DNA of 34,424 nt from assembly GCA_031420365.1 (NCBI GenBank), contig JANOMP010000262.1, positions 1 through 34,424 on the forward strand. The letters are read 5' to 3'. Numbering within the stretch: the stretch's first letter is position 1; each line of letters starts with the position of its first letter. The translations under genes and the position numbers were made by a program. Origin of the DNA: Leadbetterella sp031420365. Lineage in GTDB: Bacteria > Bacteroidota > Bacteroidia > Cytophagales > Spirosomataceae. A model generated the notes under the pieces. It had not been told where the DNA came from and did no database searches. It saw nothing but the letters and a program-made list of their open reading frames with translations. Of the stretch, positions 32,751 through 34,424 are shown piece after piece.

Positions 32751-32778
32751 TCTATTATTCAGATTTATTTATTAAAAA

Positions 32779-33300
32779 TTATTTAAACAGCCTTATTGAT
32801 ACTCTTCTATTTTTTGCCTTATTTTCTGGAGTATCATTTTCAACCAATGGGTCAGCCTCTCCTTTTCCCGTAATTTCAAGTTTTGCTGTAGAAAAACCTT
32901 CCTTTAAGAGTATGTTTTTGACAATTTCTGCCCTTTTTATTGAAAGCTCCAAGTTTAATACATCTGGACCATCGCTGTCAGAATACCCCGTAATAATTAG
33001 TTTTTCATTTGGATTTTTTTCTAAATATACCTTGGCAGTTGATAACCAAATATCTATTTCCTCAGATTTATTGATAAAGGATTGCCCCCTTTCAAAATAA
33101 ACGTCAAGTGGTTTATATAGGAGTAACTCTTCTGCAGATTGTGTATTCTTTGTGGTGTCTTTAGTTATAGGAGGGGGAATAATTTGTTCCACTACTAATG
33201 CTTTTGGAACGAAACAAAATGGTTTTCTGATACAATTCCAAAACCAACTGTAAAGTAAAGATCCCAACAAAATCAGTAGAGGAAAGAAGATTTTTTTCAT
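32779..33300 (-). CDS. OmpA-family peptidoglycan-binding protein
   Basis: The 173-residue protein has an N-terminal hydrophobic anchor or signal (residues 1-20) and a Pro/Thr-rich linker. The OmpA_C domain (about 68-173) follows: DVYFERGQSFINKSEEIDIW, then IITGYSDSDGP, LSIKRAEIVKNIL and NRRVSIRLFK. The TGYSDSDG and NRRV elements are the peptidoglycan-binding ones. There is no beta-barrel domain, so it is a short wall-anchoring protein. It leads the probable operon with the helix-hairpin-helix membrane protein. Confidence 0.88.
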   Translation of the reverse strand: MKKIFFPLLILLGSLLYSWFWNCIRKPFCFVPKALVVEQIIPPPITKDTTKNTQSAEELLLYKPLDVYFERGQSFINKSEEIDIWLSTAKVYLEKNPNEKLIITGYSDSDGPDVLNLELSIKRAEIVKNILLKEGFSTAKLEITGKGEADPLVENDTPENKAKNRRVSIRLFK

Positions 33301-33416
33301 GATTTAATTAAGGTTTAAATGAAAAATGATACAACTTAGGGTTAAAATAAAAAAAATAATCATAAATTTTCTAAATTAGACCAAAAACTAATAAAAAGTA
33401 ATGATTTATGCATAAA

Positions 33417-33444
33417 AAAAGATAAATTTAAAAATTTATCTTTT
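33417..33444 (-). terminator. Terminator after rho
   Basis: AAAAGATAAATTT (33417-33429) pairs perfectly with AAATTTATCTTTT (33432-33444) with a 2-base gap. It ends 25 bases past the rho stop; a T run follows on the minus strand. Confidence 0.75.
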
Positions 33445-33469
33445 CACCCAGGGATTTTTTCACTTGCTT

Positions 33470-34424
33470 TTATCTATTCATTGTCATCAAAAATTCTTGA
33501 TTAGTTTTAGTCCCTTTCATTTTTCCTAATAAAAACTCCATAGTTTCCATAGGATTCATATCCGCCATAAACTTTCTTAAAAGCCAAACTCTTTGCAATT
33601 CGTCTTTATCCATTAATAAATCTTCTCTTCTCGTGCCTGATGCCAAAATATCAATAGATGGAAAAACACGTTTGTTAGCTAATCTCCTATCTAACTGAAG
33701 TTCCATGTTTCCAGTACCTTTAAATTCTTCAAATATTACCTCATCCATTTTTGATCCAGTATCAATTAAAGCTGTAGCAACTATTGTAAGAGATCCACCA
33801 TTTTCTATCTTCCTAGCTGCACCAAAGAATCTTTTAGGTTTGTGTAATGCATTCGCATCAACTCCACCTGATAGAATTTTCCCTGATGAAGGCATAACGG
33901 TATTATATGCTCTGGCAAGTCTGGTTATTGAATCAAGTAATATTACAACGTCGTGCCCAGATTCTACTAATCTTTTTGCTTTTTCTAAAACTAAGTTTGA
34001 AACTTTAACATGTTTTTCCGCTGTTTCATCAAATGTTGAAGAAATCACTTCCGCTCTTACGCTTCTCTGCATGTCAGTAACTTCCTCTGGTCTTTCATCA
34101 ATCAACACAACCATTAAATAACATTCAGGATGGTTTGCTGCAATGGCATTTGCAACTTCTTTCAACAACATAGTTTTACCCACTTTTGGTTGAGCAACAA
34201 TTAAACCCCTTTGGCCTTTACCTATAGGCGTAAATAAATCCATAATTCTTGTACTGTAATTATTTGCAGTAGTAAATAAATTTAATTTTTCAAAAGGGAA
34301 TAATGGTGTTAAATAATCAAAAGGAACACGGTCTCTTACTTCATCTGGTTTTTTACCATTAATGTAATCAACTTTCAATAAAGCAAAATATTTTTCTCCT
34401 TCTTTTGGAGGACGAACAGAACCT
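33470..34424 (-). CDS. rho: Transcription termination factor Rho (C-terminal part, cut by window end)
   Basis: Rho is the hexameric RNA-dependent ATPase that ends transcription. The 318 residues visible start within the end of the primary RNA-binding domain (PPKEGEKYFALLKVD) and cover the whole ATPase domain. They include the Walker A IVAQPKVGKT, Walker B DVVILLDSITR, the R-loop region GVDANALHKPKRFFGAARK and the arginine-finger region LANKRVFPSIDI. The frame is open to base 34424, so the start lies outside; Rho of Bacteroidota often has a long N-terminal extension, which cannot be seen. An apparent start at a TTG codon (34376-34378) is internal. Confidence 0.97.
   Translation of the reverse strand, partial: GSVRPPKEGEKYFALLKVDYINGKKPDEVRDRVPFDYLTPLFPFEKLNLFTTANNYSTRIMDLFTPIGKGQRGLIVAQPKVGKTMLLKEVANAIAANHPECYLMVVLIDERPEEVTDMQRSVRAEVISSTFDETAEKHVKVSNLVLEKAKRLVESGHDVVILLDSITRLARAYNTVMPSSGKILSGGVDANALHKPKRFFGAARKIENGGSLTIVATALIDTGSKMDEVIFEEFKGTGNMELQLDRRLANKRVFPSIDILASGTRREDLLMDKDELQRVWLLRKFMADMNPMETMEFLLGKMKGTKTNQEFLMTMNR

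Noticed and set aside
1..34424. CRISPR arrays, prophage genes or full insertion sequences
   Set aside because: No regularly spaced direct repeats, no cas genes, no phage structural genes and no transposase were seen on either strand.

Overview
The window looks like chromosome of a low-GC member of the Bacteroidota, most likely the Cytophagales. The signs are a SusC/SusD pair, a Bacteroidota-type promoter (TTTG, 19 nt, TAnnTTTG) in front of a tRNA, a DUF5916/CBM9-like outer-membrane protein, a long Prc protease and AT-rich intergenic DNA. The genus cannot be fixed from sequence alone.

Layout. 1-6998: anmK and a membrane Fe-S protein (minus strand), tRNA-Phe, and a DUF5916 protein (plus). After these come a decayed serine beta-lactamase-like hydrolase and two copies of a non-coding dispersed repeat (1-225 and 6563-6819) that bracket the segment. 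6999-25951: a large catabolic island. An AraC regulator and an FGGY (gluconokinase-like) kinase are divergent from susC/susD across a strong nested palindrome. They are followed by an exported RraA-like aldolase, an exported enolase-superfamily dehydratase, a BASS-type transporter, a second exported RraA-like protein and a second, Tat-targeted, galactonate-dehydratase-like enzyme. Facing these on the minus strand are an exported TIM-barrel isomerase/epimerase, a PVC-type heme-CxxCH dehydrogenase-like protein and an AAHS-type MFS transporter. 25952-27397: gene-poor DNA with a MITE-like element, a 36-residue Lys-rich protein gene and the relic of a class A beta-lactamase-like gene. 27398-34424: housekeeping genes, namely FKBP isomerase and Prc protease, a LytTR membrane protein with an unusual 11-residue N-terminal repeat, KdsC, a helix-hairpin-helix membrane protein, an OmpA-like protein and the C-terminal part of Rho (cut by the window edge).

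How the island may work (inference). Almost every catabolic enzyme in it carries an export signal: both RraA-like aldolases, both enolase-superfamily dehydratases, the TIM-barrel protein and the heme dehydrogenase. Two transporters for small organic acids sit among them. This suggests that a sugar or sugar acid taken through SusCD is oxidised, dehydrated and cleaved in the periplasm, and that the inner membrane imports small acids rather than the sugar. The FGGY kinase would handle any substrate that does reach the cytoplasm. No step has been tested; each is read from family membership and signal sequences.
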